DNA of 64,000 nt from Bacteroidales bacterium. GTDB taxonomy: Bacteria; Bacteroidota; Bacteroidia; Bacteroidales; UBA3824. The position numbers and the translations under genes are program-made. The stretch is from the NCBI GenBank assembly GCA_017417315.1, contig JAFPZK010000050.1:1-64000 (forward strand), read 5' to 3'. Shown here piece after piece: positions 16,473 to 27,100 of the stretch. The notes under the pieces are model-generated. The model saw only the letters and a list, made by a program, of their open reading frames with translations, searched no databases and was not told where the DNA came from. Each line of letters starts with the position of its first letter. The stretch's first letter is position 1.

Positions 16473-18899
16473 TTACATTCCCGGAACGTCGCTTCCGCCT
16501 TTTTCCCCTTTTGAAAAGTCGTCGTTTTCAATGGTTTTGTTGGCTTTTTTAACGTTGATATGTCCGCCGAAACGCCATGACGCCGAAACTCCGATGTTTG
16601 CTATCTTGAATTTTATATCGCTCGTGTTACGAAAATCACTGCCCGCAGAATAATTCGTCATTTTCAAATATTTACCGTCTTTAAGCGAAAGTGTTCCCGA
16701 ACATGTCAGGCTCAAACGATCGTTGAAAAAGTCTTTTCCGAGTGAAAAATTTCCGATTGCAAGTCCGTCCCTGTAACCCTGCAAATTGTAACTTCTTGTC
16801 GAGAAAAAGCAACCTACACTCGCTTTAACTTTCGCAGGGAAAGTGTACATAAAACTTGCGTAACCGTTTGACTGCCAGCCGTGATTTTTTGCGCCGAGTT
16901 CTTCGTTGCGGGTGTCAACATAACTTAACCTGTAATTTGTTGAAAAACGTGCATTTTTCGTGATGTTGTAATTGTAATAAACATTGAGCGAAGTGTTTGC
17001 GTTTTCGGTCAGGTTGTCGTAAGTGCTGTTGAGAAGGTTGTCAAGATAAAACGAATATTGTGAAATTCCGTTTTTGCAGAAAGCATGTCTTAAATTAATG
17101 TTTACGCTGTGTTTGGGCGAAAAATATCCGTAAGACAAGCCGAAATTATGAACTTTCTCACAATCCAAATGCGTGTTTCCGTAACTTACTGAAAGCGGAG
17201 AAACTTCTCTGAACGGATTCAACTGCTCTTCTCTTGGACGGCTGATTCTCATGTTGTAAGTAAAGTTGATGTTTTGCTGCATCGAAATCGCATACGTTGC
17301 CGCAAATGTCGGGACAAGGTTGCCGTAATCTTTGTCAAAATCCTTGCCGTTACCTTTCCTGTAATCTGCGTTTAAGAACGTGTATTCATAACGCAAACCG
17401 GCTTTGAGGCTTACCTTTTTAATCTTTTGTGAAAACTGTGTGTAAACCGCTGCAATATTGTCAACATATTTTAAATCAAGACTTTGTTCATCGTCATAAA
17501 TGTAATTGCCGTTTTCGTCAGAAGAATAATGGTCGCCTTTTGAGGCTTTCGGACGGAGAATATATTTTGCACCCGCCTCCATTGTCAAAGTTTTGTTCAA
17601 GGGCGATGAATAATCCAACTGAAAAGTATGTTCACCGCTGCGGCCGTCGTTTTCGTATTTTTTACTTGAAAAGTCGTAAGGACTTGAAATCAAACTATTA
17701 GCACCCGTTGTTTTGTCGGTTGTTTTATCAAAACCGTCCCACATCTCGTAAGAAAAAGTAAGAGTCTTCTCCGGGTTGGATTTAAAAGTGTGCTGATAGT
17801 CAAGTCCCGCCCAATAACCGCTGTAAGCCGATTTGTTGAAAGTGAGGTTTTGAATTTCAAATTCGTTGTTAACGAGATATTCCATAGAACCGTCCCGTTT
17901 TGAACCCCAATATTCATAACCGCCGTTAATAGAGATAAGATTCAGTGTATCAATTTCATAACTTGCTTCAAAACCGACATTTCCGAAAGTCGTATTGTTT
18001 GTTGACTTATTTGTTGAAAGTGTGTTGTATTCGCTGCCGGAGGTAATTTGTGTGTTAAGTCCAGAAAATTCCATATCGTTGTTGTTATGGAAAAGCGTTG
18101 CGTTAATGCTTGCCGTAACTTTGCCTCTTTGAATCGAAAAATCGCCGCCGTAACTCTCTCTTGTCGTGCCTTTTTCAGCGCGGAGAGTGCCGGAAGTTTG
18201 GTTCATTTTCTGTTTTTTGTCGGTGATAAGGTTGATGATTCCGCCTGCACCTTCGGCATCGTATTTTGCGCCCGGGTCGGTGATGACTTCAATGTTTTTA
18301 ACGCTTGACGCCGGCATTGCTTTCAGGGATTCGCTCGGACGGGAAGTTAGAAGCGTGTTTTTTTTGCCGTTAACAAAAACCTGAAAACTCGAATTACCGT
18401 TAATCGAAATATTGTCCTGACCGTCAACCGTTACCATCGGCACTTTGCGGAGCATGTCAAGAACGGTTGAAGTTTTGTTTTCGGGGTCGGCTTCGGCATT
18501 GTATTTCATTTTTCCCGCCTCTGCCGTAACGAGTTGTTTTACGGCTACAACTTCTACCGTGCCGAGAGTGTCAACTAAGTCCTGCATTAGGAGTGTTCCG
18601 AGGTCGAAAGTTTTTTCGCCTTTTAAGGTTAACGGTTTGATAATCGTCTGTTTACCCGTAGAACGGATTGTGATGACATAGTTGCCTTTGCCTTTTACCG
18701 TACCGGAAAATGAGCCGTCAACTTCGGTAATTCCCGTCATGGCGAAATTTGTTAAATCGCCTTCTTTTGTAACTGCAACGGTTGCAAAAGGCACGCCTTC
18801 TTTTGAAAGCGAATCCAATAAAACGCCTTTAACCGTGGTTTGCGCAACCCCTAACGTTGCCGCAAAAACTAAAACCGTGATAAATAAAATCTTTTTCAT
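16473..18899 (-). CDS. TonB-dependent outer-membrane receptor (OMP_b-brl_3 type)
   Basis: 808 aa with a signal peptide ending near GVAQ (residue 20). Residues 22-110 form a CarboxypepD_reg-like domain. A plug domain (about 120-235) contains the signature IEVITDPGAKYDAEGAGGIINLIT. The rest is a large beta-barrel with alternating aromatic strands. Such receptors import bound nutrients across the outer membrane with TonB energy; the substrate is unknown. It stands alone, with its own promoter, and no SusD partner is nearby. Confidence 0.92.
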   Translation of the reverse strand: MKKILFITVLVFAATLGVAQTTVKGVLLDSLSKEGVPFATVAVTKEGDLTNFAMTGITEVDGSFSGTVKGKGNYVITIRSTGKQTIIKPLTLKGEKTFDLGTLLMQDLVDTLGTVEVVAVKQLVTAEAGKMKYNAEADPENKTSTVLDMLRKVPMVTVDGQDNISINGNSSFQVFVNGKKNTLLTSRPSESLKAMPASSVKNIEVITDPGAKYDAEGAGGIINLITDKKQKMNQTSGTLRAEKGTTRESYGGDFSIQRGKVTASINATLFHNNNDMEFSGLNTQITSGSEYNTLSTNKSTNNTTFGNVGFEASYEIDTLNLISINGGYEYWGSKRDGSMEYLVNNEFEIQNLTFNKSAYSGYWAGLDYQHTFKSNPEKTLTFSYEMWDGFDKTTDKTTGANSLISSPYDFSSKKYENDGRSGEHTFQLDYSSPLNKTLTMEAGAKYILRPKASKGDHYSSDENGNYIYDDEQSLDLKYVDNIAAVYTQFSQKIKKVSLKAGLRYEYTFLNADYRKGNGKDFDKDYGNLVPTFAATYAISMQQNINFTYNMRISRPREEQLNPFREVSPLSVSYGNTHLDCEKVHNFGLSYGYFSPKHSVNINLRHAFCKNGISQYSFYLDNLLNSTYDNLTENANTSLNVYYNYNITKNARFSTNYRLSYVDTRNEELGAKNHGWQSNGYASFMYTFPAKVKASVGCFFSTRSYNLQGYRDGLAIGNFSLGKDFFNDRLSLTCSGTLSLKDGKYLKMTNYSAGSDFRNTSDIKFKIANIGVSASWRFGGHINVKKANKTIENDDFSKGEKGGSDVPGM

Positions 18900-18922
18900 A
18901 ACTTTAATTCTTTTTTACGGCG

Positions 18923-18930
18923 CAAAGGTA
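18923..18930 (-). promoter_or_regulatory. -7 box of the TonB-receptor promoter
   Basis: Minus strand TACCTTTG, followed by CG, lies 24 nt before the receptor ATG and fits TAnnTTTG. Confidence 0.65.
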
Positions 18931-19032
18931 CGTAAGAAAAATATATGAAAAAGTTTTTTTCGACCAATTCCGCATTTTTTTCGACGAATAAAAAAAATAT
19001 CGAAAAAAATTGTCCGTTTATTAAAACTTTTT

Positions 19033-19040
19033 TAACTTTG
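19033..19040 (+). promoter_or_regulatory. -7 box of the VWA lipoprotein promoter
   Basis: TAACTTTG followed by C fits the Bacteroidota -7 box, 46 nt before the ATG at 19086. Confidence 0.65.
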
Positions 19041-19085
19041 CGGCGATAATTTTTTTAATAATTAACCAACAAAATAAAAATAATT

Positions 19086-20573
19086 ATGAACAAACTAATG
19101 TTTTACACGCTTGTTTGCGCGTGTGCTTTTCAATTTGTGTCCTGTTCTGAGGACGAAAATTCAGCAGATGGTTTTTCACCTGTCAGTTTAGAAAACCGTT
19201 CAACCACTTTTAGCGAAAAAGTAGAAGTTCCTTCCGGCGACAAGTTTGAAGAATTTTCCGACAATCCTTTTGTTTCTGCCCATGAGCAGAAAAGTTCGAC
19301 GTTTTCGGTTGATGCCGACGGTGCGTCATACTGTGTCATGAGAAGGTATCTTTCTACCGGTTACAAGGTTAACAAACAGAGTGTCAGGATAGAAGAGTTT
19401 TTGAATTATTTTACTTTTGACTATCCCGAACCGACGGACGGTAACTCTGTGAAAATCAACGGAGAAATGGGTGTTTGTCCGTGGAACGGTGAGCATTATT
19501 TGTTAAGGCTCGGTGTTAAAGGCAAAAGCGTTGAAACCTTGCCGCTTTCCAATCTTGTGTTTTTGGTTGACGTTTCGGGTTCTATGTATTCGGACGACAA
19601 ACTGCCGCTGTTAAAGAAGTGTCTAAAAACTTTGGCGTCAAAACTCAATCCGAAGGACAGAATTTCGATAATCACTTATTCGGGCGAAGTAAAACGGCTA
19701 TTGGAGTCAACCGAGGCAAAGAATTACGAAAAAATCTCCTCTGCTATTGACAAACTTACAGCCGAGGGCTGCACAAACGGCGGTTTTGCCTTAAAAATGG
19801 CATACGAAGAGGCTCTTAATAATTTTATCAAAGACGGCAACAACCGTATAATTCTCGGCACTGACGGCGACTTTAATGTAGGCGTAACGAGTACGGACGA
19901 ACTTTTGAAAATGGTTGAAGGTTATGCTGACAAAGGCATTTATCTTACGGCTTGCGGTTTTGGGTCGGGCAATCTCAACGATGCTATGATGGAGGCTGTT
20001 TCTAACCGTGGTAACGGCACTTACGAATATATTGACTCCGAGGCTCAGATGTTGAAAGTCTTTTTGTACGAAAGGTCAAAATTTTATTCGGTAGCCTCCG
20101 ATGCTAAATGTCAGGTAACTTTCAATCCCGAATATGTTGACAGTTACCGTCTCATCGGTTACGAAAACCGCGTTATGAGCAACGAGGATTTCAATAACGA
20201 CAAAAAAGATGCCGGCGAAATCGGTGCAGGTCAGACAGTTACCGCGCTTTACGAGGTTGTGCCGGTAAAAGGCGTAGAATTTAGCGGTAAAGAAAATATT
20301 GCCGTTTTTGATTTCCGCTACAAAAAAGCGTTGAATACCGAAAGCATACCACTCAGTTATACAATCGGGCTTGACGGTGATAATGCGGAGAGTGAAAACT
20401 TTATGTTTGCGGCTTCGGTTGCGGCATACGGAATGTTGTTGCGGGAGTCCGAATATAAAGGCAATGCGGATTACAATATGGTCAAAGAATTGGTTTCCAA
20501 GAGTTTAAGTTTTGACCCTCAGGGTTACAGAGCAGAATTTTTGGAACTCGTAACAAAGGCGGGGAAAAATTAA
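19086..20573 (+). CDS. VWA-domain lipoprotein (YfbK-like)
   Basis: 495 aa. A lipoprotein signal ends at Cys20 (FVSC). Residues 55-135 are the domain that precedes VWA in this family (STFSVDADGASYCVMRRYL). The von Willebrand A domain starts near 155, with the metal site DVSGSMYS (162-169) and the conserved TDGDFNVG loop. The C-terminal third is the DUF3520-type domain (SVASDAKCQVTFNPEYVDSYRLIGYENR). VWA domains bind proteins through a metal ion; the partner is unknown. It is likely anchored in the envelope. Confidence 0.93.
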   Translation: MNKLMFYTLVCACAFQFVSCSEDENSADGFSPVSLENRSTTFSEKVEVPSGDKFEEFSDNPFVSAHEQKSSTFSVDADGASYCVMRRYLSTGYKVNKQSVRIEEFLNYFTFDYPEPTDGNSVKINGEMGVCPWNGEHYLLRLGVKGKSVETLPLSNLVFLVDVSGSMYSDDKLPLLKKCLKTLASKLNPKDRISIITYSGEVKRLLESTEAKNYEKISSAIDKLTAEGCTNGGFALKMAYEEALNNFIKDGNNRIILGTDGDFNVGVTSTDELLKMVEGYADKGIYLTACGFGSGNLNDAMMEAVSNRGNGTYEYIDSEAQMLKVFLYERSKFYSVASDAKCQVTFNPEYVDSYRLIGYENRVMSNEDFNNDKKDAGEIGAGQTVTALYEVVPVKGVEFSGKENIAVFDFRYKKALNTESIPLSYTIGLDGDNAESENFMFAASVAAYGMLLRESEYKGNADYNMVKELVSKSLSFDPQGYRAEFLELVTKAGKN

Positions 20574-20578
20574 GAAAA

Positions 20579-20598
20579 AAGGGTGTGTTTACACCCTT
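20579..20598 (-). terminator. Terminator of the broken SpoIIE gene
   Basis: AAGGGTGT and ACACCCTT form an 8-bp stem with a GTTT loop; on the minus strand the stem is followed by a T run. It overlaps the last codons of the gene ending at 20589 and separates it from the convergent VWA gene. Confidence 0.75.
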
Positions 20599-21852
20599 AT
20601 CCCTACCAAAGTCATATCATCTACTTGCGGCATATTTCCGCGCCAAGCGAGAACTTTTTCATCAAGAAGTTCTCGCTGTTTTTCCATCGGTTCTAAGGAG
20701 ATTTCAAGAAGAAAATTTTGAAGGTTGCGAAGTAAAAATTTGCGTCCGTAACCGTCCGAAGTATTGCCGCCGAGTTGGTCTTCAATACCGTCAGAAAACA
20801 TATAAAAAATATCGCCTTTTTCTATTTTCATAGTAAAACTTTCAAAATGTTCTTTTTCTCGGACATAACGTCCGACCGGCATATTATCGCCTTTTATACG
20901 TTGCAACTCACCACGGCGAATTAATATAATTTTCTGATTTGCAATGGCATAACGGAGTTCCATATTATCAAAGTCAAAACAGCAAATCGTCATATCCATA
21001 CCGTCAGAAATTGTTTCTTTCCCGTTTTTGCCGGCAAGTGTCGTCTTTATGAAACCTCGCATACGGTCAAGTATGCTGCCCGGATTTTCGGCATCGTTTT
21101 CTGTCGCCAAAAATTCTTTTAAGCCCGAAAGTCCGAGCATCGAGAGAAATGCACCCGGAATACCGTGCCCAGTACAATCGGCAGTAATCATAACAGAAAA
21201 TCTTCCGCACTTTACACAACGGTAATAATCACCGCTTACAATGTCGCGCGGCTTGTAATAAACAAAACTTTCAGAAAAAAGTACCTTAACATCTTCTATT
21301 GAGGAAACGGCTGCACGTTGTATGCGCTCGGCATAGTTAAGGCTCGAAAATAATTTTTGATTGACATCTTCGACTTCGCGCCATTGCTCGGTAATGATAT
21401 TTTTCTGAGTTTCTATTTCATCGCGTTGCGATTCTATTTCGCTTTTTTGACGGCTTAGCAGTTCGTTTTTTGCGGTGAGTTTTTTGTTAGCAATGCTTTT
21501 GTTCCCAAAAATTATGGAAATCAATAACGAGACAATAGACAAAGAAATTATGATAATAAGATTCATATTCCTTTTCTTTTTCGAGATGCTCGTAGGCGTT
21601 TTTATAGTCGCCAAGATAAAGATAAACTTCTTTTAACCGTGAATGATAAATTTGGAGATTAATATCAGAAGATTCTTCATCGTAATATTCTTTCAGACTC
21701 AGCAAAAAATCAAGGGCTTCTTTATATTTTTTATAAAACATTAAATAATCTTGATATACCACACTAAAAAGTAGATAAGAATCTGAACGTCCATTTTTTA
21801 AGAAATAATTTGCTCCAATTTTGTAATATTTTTTGCAACTATCGGCATAGTG
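20589..21852 (-). pseudogene. Broken TPR / SpoIIE phosphatase gene
   Basis: The C-terminal part reads as an intact SpoIIE-type PP2C phosphatase preceded by a membrane segment and a coiled coil (SLSIVSLLISIIFG, then KNELLSRQKSEIESQ). Key phosphatase blocks are DIVSGDYY, TADCTGHGIPGAFLSMLG and MFSDGIEDQ. Upstream, another frame encodes TPR-like helices (YLYLGDYKNAYEHLEKEKE) back to 21852. The frame changes in an A-rich stretch near 21570-21590, right before the membrane segment. The full-length relative at 29609-31828 has TPR, membrane segment, coiled coil and phosphatase in one frame, so this copy is frameshifted and has also lost its N-terminus at the junction with the ATPase fragment. The phosphatase part might still be made from the internal ATG at 21566. 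Confidence 0.75.
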
Positions 21853-22098
21853 TCATCTTTTGGTGCTACACCTGACCAAATCGCCGTTCAACTTAATACT
21901 TGACATCTGATCTTCCTTGTCGCCGTCGATGATTCCCGAAGCGAAAAAAGATAGTTGTTTTTCAAACAGACTTGTAACTAAAAAAGTCTTGCCTACTCTG
22001 CGCCGTCCGTAGATGGTTATAAACTCGGATTTCTTTGATTTACAGAGTTTTTCGAGCCTTTTGATTTCGCTTTTTCTGCCGATAATATCCTCTTTCAT
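21853..22098 (-). pseudogene. N-terminal fragment of an archaeal-type AAA ATPase
   Basis: About 81 residues from the ATG at 22098: IIGRKSEIKRLEKLCKSKK, then the Walker A segment IYGRRRVGKTFLVTSLFE, typical of the ATPase_2/DUF234 group (usually around 450 aa). It ends in unrelated codons and a stop at 21853, in the same frame as the TPR remnant that follows. The gene is therefore a truncated remnant fused by deletion to the SpoIIE pseudogene. Confidence 0.8.
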
Positions 22099-22149
22099 AA
22101 TGCTTTGTTTTGCTGCAAAGTTAGCAAACTTTATCAGAATTACCAAATT

Positions 22150-22246
22150 ATAATCCGCTAAATCTGCATTTTTTTTGCAGATATAGCGGATTATAACGCT
22201 ATAATCCGCTAAATCTGCATTTTTTTTTGCAGATATAGCGGATTAT
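22150..22246. repeat. Two tandem copies of a 45-bp hairpin repeat
   Basis: Copies at 22150-22194 and 22201-22246. Each has arms ATAATCCGCTAAATCTGCA and TGCAGATATAGCGGATTAT (one mismatch) around a T-rich loop of 7-8 nt. The copies are nearly identical and 51 bp apart. They sit between two decayed ATPase genes, so they could be regulatory sites of that gene type, a small mobile repeat, or the substrate of the recombination that broke the neighbours. Confidence 0.9.
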
Positions 22247-22611
22247 AAAAAGTTTTTTAATATTCTTTCTAATATTCCCACATAATAAAACGGAATATTG
22301 ATTAGTTTAAATTTTTTGTCGCTCGGGATTTGTAAATCGTTGAAATCGATTTCTGATGTTGCTCCGCTTTTAGGACTCACCCAAAAATTTCTTTTGGCTG
22401 AAACTTTGGAATTATGTGCTATAAGTTCTTGTGCGACAATGTGTTCTGCAATTCTTCCGCGCCAAACGTCCTGAATGTTGTCAACCGAAAAAACTTCTTT
22501 TCTGACAAGAGTTGACTTTCCTACTTGCCTTGCGCCTCGGAGTATCAACGGTTTTCTGTCTTCGTCCGCCTCCCAAATTCTAAGTTACTGTAATAATGCG
22601 CGTTGTATCAT
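22243..22611 (-). pseudogene. Decayed DUF4143-type AAA ATPase
   Basis: The start at 22611 reads MIQRALLQ, then an in-frame TAA, then LRIWEADEDRKPLILRGARQVGKSTLV, the usual N-terminus and Walker A of this family (about 400 aa). Right after the P-loop the frame jumps to the C-terminal region: VWRGRIAEHIVAQELIAHN, the nuclease-like PKSGATSEIDF and INIPFYYVG. The central 250 or so residues are missing. A stop plus an internal deletion make this a clear pseudogene. Confidence 0.88.
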
Positions 22612-22636
22612 ATTTTGTAAGATTTTATATGTAAAA

Positions 22637-23626
22637 CTAAAAAAATCTCGTCGTAAGTTCGTGGTCTTTTAAAGTTTTTTTCGTGATGACTATTTGTTTG
22701 ATTATTTTGTCGGCTTCGCTGTCGGGAAACTGTGCCTTTAAATCGTCAGCGTATTGTCGCGACAAATCCAAATAATCCAACGCGTAATTCAAAACCGCTA
22801 AGTTCCAAAGCATTTGCATTTTGGCATTTGACTGCTTTTTGTTGTCGGCATCAAGCGAAGAATAAACGCTTTTGAAATGCTCTATCCACGGTTCCATTCT
22901 TTTGCGTGCCGAAATCAAATCCTGAGAGGCTGACAAATCCTTAAAAATCGCTGCAATCTCCTCTTTCGCCGTTTTATGTTTTTCGTAATACTCATTTTTG
23001 GGCGAATCAAAAAAGTAAACACGGATATTGTCGTCCCTAAAACCGTAAAGATATTTTTCAAACATATAACGGTTGATTTCGTCCGTAATTTTTTCTACCT
23101 GACCGTTAACCGCCTGACGTTCATAGAAATCCCGGTTGTCTCTGACGAAATTTTCAGCCAAAAACGGTTCGGGATAAAGTTTATCGACGTCTGTCCCGGA
23201 AGTTACTGCAACGGCAGGATAAATAGCATCGTCAAGTTCTGACTTTATTTCAAGAGCCGTCATCATATTACACTCGCCTTTCGGAGTAAACATTCTTTTG
23301 CCGAAACCGTCAACTACTTCCCTTGCTCCCATGTCAATAACAAAATCCGACATTTTTATATTAATTACGACAAATGCTTCGTCTTCATTTTCAGTCTGTT
23401 TCCAAGGTTCAAGATGAAGAAGTGAAGATATTTTTGCTGAATTTGTGTGTTTTGCAATTATCGGGTCTAAATCACAATTTATAAAATACACCTGCTCGTC
23501 TTCGTAAGTGTGAAACGCTGGAATGTTACGGCACGAATAGGTAAACTTTTGTGAATTGCTATAATACTGACTTTTAGCCGTTAAAACGGAAATCATAAGC
23601 AGTAATAAAATAAAAACTTTTTTCAT
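22637..23626 (-). CDS. Secreted protein of unknown function
   Basis: 329 aa from the ATG at 23626; the upstream ATG at 23680 lies before the promoter and is rejected. A signal peptide ends near AKSQ (residue 20), so the protein is exported. No family is recognised. It is rich in charged and aromatic residues, and the last 120 residues look helical (DLSRQYADDLKAQFPDSEADK). It is divergent from the Sel1 gene and shares a 91-nt promoter region with it. Confidence 0.75.
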   Translation of the reverse strand: MKKVFILLLLMISVLTAKSQYYSNSQKFTYSCRNIPAFHTYEDEQVYFINCDLDPIIAKHTNSAKISSLLHLEPWKQTENEDEAFVVINIKMSDFVIDMGAREVVDGFGKRMFTPKGECNMMTALEIKSELDDAIYPAVAVTSGTDVDKLYPEPFLAENFVRDNRDFYERQAVNGQVEKITDEINRYMFEKYLYGFRDDNIRVYFFDSPKNEYYEKHKTAKEEIAAIFKDLSASQDLISARKRMEPWIEHFKSVYSSLDADNKKQSNAKMQMLWNLAVLNYALDYLDLSRQYADDLKAQFPDSEADKIIKQIVITKKTLKDHELTTRFF

Positions 23627-23659
23627 TTCTTTTAATATTTTTAAGTTTATTAGTTGTTG

Positions 23660-23667
23660 CAAAAGTA
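23660..23667 (-). promoter_or_regulatory. -7 box of the secreted-protein gene
   Basis: Minus strand TACTTTTG followed by C fits TAnnTTTG, 33 nt before the ATG at 23626. Confidence 0.55.
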
Positions 23668-23717
23668 TGTTTTTTTTCACAACTTTGCGACTGAAAATTT
23701 CAAAAAAAATACAAGAT

Positions 23718-24182
23718 ATGAAAAAAATTATTGCATTATTTGCGTTTGTTATGTTATTTTTGACATTAAACGCACAAACTCCGAAAGAAATTTATCAAGC
23801 GGGAAAAGCACTTTATGAAGCCCAAAAGTATAATGAGGCGTTTGTAAAATTTAAGTCTGCCGCCGAACAAGGCAACAAAAAAGCACAATATTATCTCGGC
23901 AGATGTTATGCCAAGGGCAGAGGTGTCGCAGAAGACGACAAGGCGGCTTTTGAATGGTATCAAAAGTCTGCCAATCAGGATTATGCAAAGGCTCAATACC
24001 GTCTGGGTAAATGCTATATGAAAGGCAAGGTTGTGGCAAAAGACGAAAAAAAGGCTGCCGAACTTTTCAAAAAAGCCGTCAACAACCCAAAGGGCGGAGA
24101 TGAAATCCTCAGTGATTTAAAAAAAGAGGCATCGGAAGGTGATACCGATGCCGCTAAAATTTTGAAAATGATTAAAAACTAA
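23718..24182 (+). CDS. Sel1-repeat protein, exported
   Basis: 154 aa from the ATG at 23718. A signal peptide ends near LNAQ. Three Sel1-type repeats follow: AYKYNEAFVKFKSAAEQGN-like, AQYYLGRCYAKGRGVAEDD, and AQYRLGKCYMKGKVVAKDE, each with the alternating A/G pattern of paired helices. Sel1 proteins are scaffolds for protein contacts. The C-terminal 30 residues form a partial fourth repeat. Convergent with the GLUG gene, with 3 nt between the stops. Confidence 0.9.
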   Translation: MKKIIALFAFVMLFLTLNAQTPKEIYQAGKALYEAQKYNEAFVKFKSAAEQGNKKAQYYLGRCYAKGRGVAEDDKAAFEWYQKSANQDYAKAQYRLGKCYMKGKVVAKDEKKAAELFKKAVNNPKGGDEILSDLKKEASEGDTDAAKILKMIKN

Positions 24183-24185
24183 TTT

Positions 24186-27100
24186 TTACTGCATTTTCGG
24201 CATAGGATAGTTGTCTTGCGAAAATATGAAATCCAATTTTATGAGCGAGTCTTTGAGCGCATCACCTATCATCATATTTTTATTAAGACCCATTGCTTTT
24301 TCGGGAATGTCAACATTGTTGATACCACCGAAAGAGCATATATCCTTGTTGTAAAAACAGTTTGCTACCGTCCCTGAATTGTGTCGTCCGCAAATCGCAC
24401 CCGTATAAGAACTTCCGACTACGTTGTTTAAGAATATGCAAGAGGAGATTATATTGGAATTATAACCGCAAATTCCGCCCACATAATAAGAAGAACGTAT
24501 TTCGCCGAAATTGACACACGAAATTATTTTTCCTCCGTTGTCAGCACATATTCCGCCCGCAAATGCCGAGGCTGAAACAGCACCTTTATTAATACAATAT
24601 TTCAGTTCGCTGTTGTTTTTGCTTGCGCCTATTATTCCGCCGGCATTATTACCAGAGGAAACAATTTCAGCACTATTGATACAGAAATATATTTTGCCGC
24701 CTTTTCCGACAATTCCGCCCGTAGAAAGTATGGCAGAAACCATACCGGTATTTTCGCATTTTATAACCGTTCCTTCGTTAAGACCCGTAATACCGCCGGT
24801 ACAGTCGCCGCCTTCAATTCCTCCTGAATTGGAACACTGCGAAATTGTAGCATAACTGTTTCTACCTGAAACTCCGCCCGTATTATCCGAACCGTGAACT
24901 ACCCCCGAATTGACACAATTTTCTATATCTCCAGCACAATTTCCGGTAATGCCGCCGATTGACGAAATTCCCGTTATGATATTCATATTTAAGCAAGAGT
25001 CAAGCCTGCCGGTGTTTTCGCCGGTAATACCGCCGACAAAATAATCACCTTTTACCGCTCCCGTATTTTTAGAAAACGAAATAATACCTTTACTATAACC
25101 GCATATTCCTCCGGTATAATTGCTGCCCGTAACAGAAGCCGAATCGTGTTTGCAATTAAAAATCTCGCCGGTATTAAAACCGCATATTCCGCCGCTGTAA
25201 TATCTGCCCGTAACAGGAGAACGTGAAAGTCTGAGATTACAAATCAGACCGCTATTATAACCGACAAAACCCATATTGTCAGCATTTTTGTGGTCGCAGA
25301 GAAATCCCGAAACCGTATGTCCGGCACCGTCCAAAACGCCTTTGAACGGAAACAAATAATTTCCGACAGGCATTTGGTTAACATTAGAAGGACATTGTAT
25401 GTTTTTTGAAATCTTAAAATAGACATTGTCGAAACCGTCTATGCAGGCAAAACCTTTATAATCCGAATTATTGTTGACAGCCTCTCGAAATTCTTTCAAA
25501 TCCTCATACGAGGAGATTTCGAGCGGGTTGTCGCGCGTACCGATTTGTTCAAGAGCCTGACTTGTGATTTTCAAAATGATTCTTTTTTCAACCCTGCCGT
25601 TAGTAACTGAAAATATTACCGAACCTTGTTTCAACGGCAAGGCTTTATCTCTTGTTATTTTGAGAACATCATTACGGTTGCAAGAATATTTAATGTTCTC
25701 TCTTTCCGTCATGGAGATAAAAGAAGTTATGTTTTGAGCATTTTCGTTTTTAGCCATAAAAACCGGCATCGAAGCAACATCTGAGTCAGGGTGCTGAGTA
25801 ACAGAAACTATTCTCGGATACATATCGTCCTCAAACTGGAAATCAAAACCGAAACCGTTTTTACTTTCAAGAGCGTTGCCGGTCATACTTTCCGTCAAAA
25901 GACCGTTAACTTCTAAGAGTTGCGGATTGTCCGAAATTTCTCCTATGGCATTGTTCAAAAGGCACATTTGCTTATCATAAACACAATATTCGAGCCTTCC
26001 GCTGCTTGTACCGCCACATATTCCGCCCTCAAAATTATCAATACCTTTCACGCTGTTGACATTTATTACCTGCGAGAGAAAGCCTTCGTTGTTATAACCG
26101 CATATTCCGCCTGCATAATAGTGTCCTCTGACGGCAATCGAAGATATACATTTTTGAATTTTACCTTTTGAATTAAAACCGCAAATCGCACCCGTGCAGT
26201 CGCCGCCGATAATATTACCGCCTACAACCACAACCTTTTGAATCAAACCTTCATTATAGCCGAAAAGTCCGCAGTTTTTCATCAACGGGTATCTGATATT
26301 GAGGTTAGAGATACAAAATCCGTAACCGATAAAAGTACCTTTAAAAGGGGTAACTTTGCTGCCAATCGGTTTCCAATTAACACCCTCCGGTATACGAATG
26401 TTATCGGTCAAAACTATCGTTACGCCCTCAAAACTATTGATATTGGCATAGCCTTTATAATCCGTATCGTAGTTTACGGCGTTGGCAAATTTCAGGAAAT
26501 CGTCGTAATTGTTTATTCTAAGGGGCGAATGTTCGTCGCCTCTGGGTTTCAACTGATTATCCGCAATTCTCATTTTTATAAAGCGCATACAATCATTGCC
26601 TTTTATAAAAAGTATTACGTCGGCGCGTTCTTTCGGGGTGCAGACGTTATTGTTGATTGCTAAAATCGACGGTTCAGAAGTCGTATATGTAACGCCGTCG
26701 TATTTGGCAAGTTTTATCGGGCTTGAAACCGTAACGACATTTTCGTTATCCGGCAAAACTACGGGCAAAAACGTGGCTATTGCCAAAGGAGTCTTTTCCG
26801 TCATAGTAAGTCTCGGATACATACCTTTTTCTAATTTTATATTGCCGTCAACAATATAGCCGTCAGCATTAAGAATCTGGTTTGTGGTAAGACCTTTAAT
26901 AGTTTTCACATCAAAGGTTCCGCAGCCGGTTTTTATCGGACACATCTGAATATCGTAAACACAATTAGCAACAACGGTTCTTGTGGGGCTGTTACTTCCG
27001 AGTATACCGCCGCAAAAGTTTCTCGGCATTACGTAACCGTAATTAAAACAGTTTGTAATGCTGCCGTCTTCGTAATTTTTGCCGCAAATTCCGCCGCCGT

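Noticed and set aside
22150..22246. Tandem hairpins as a CRISPR array
   Set aside because: Only two units, each a hairpin in itself, with a spacer of a few bases and no cas genes.
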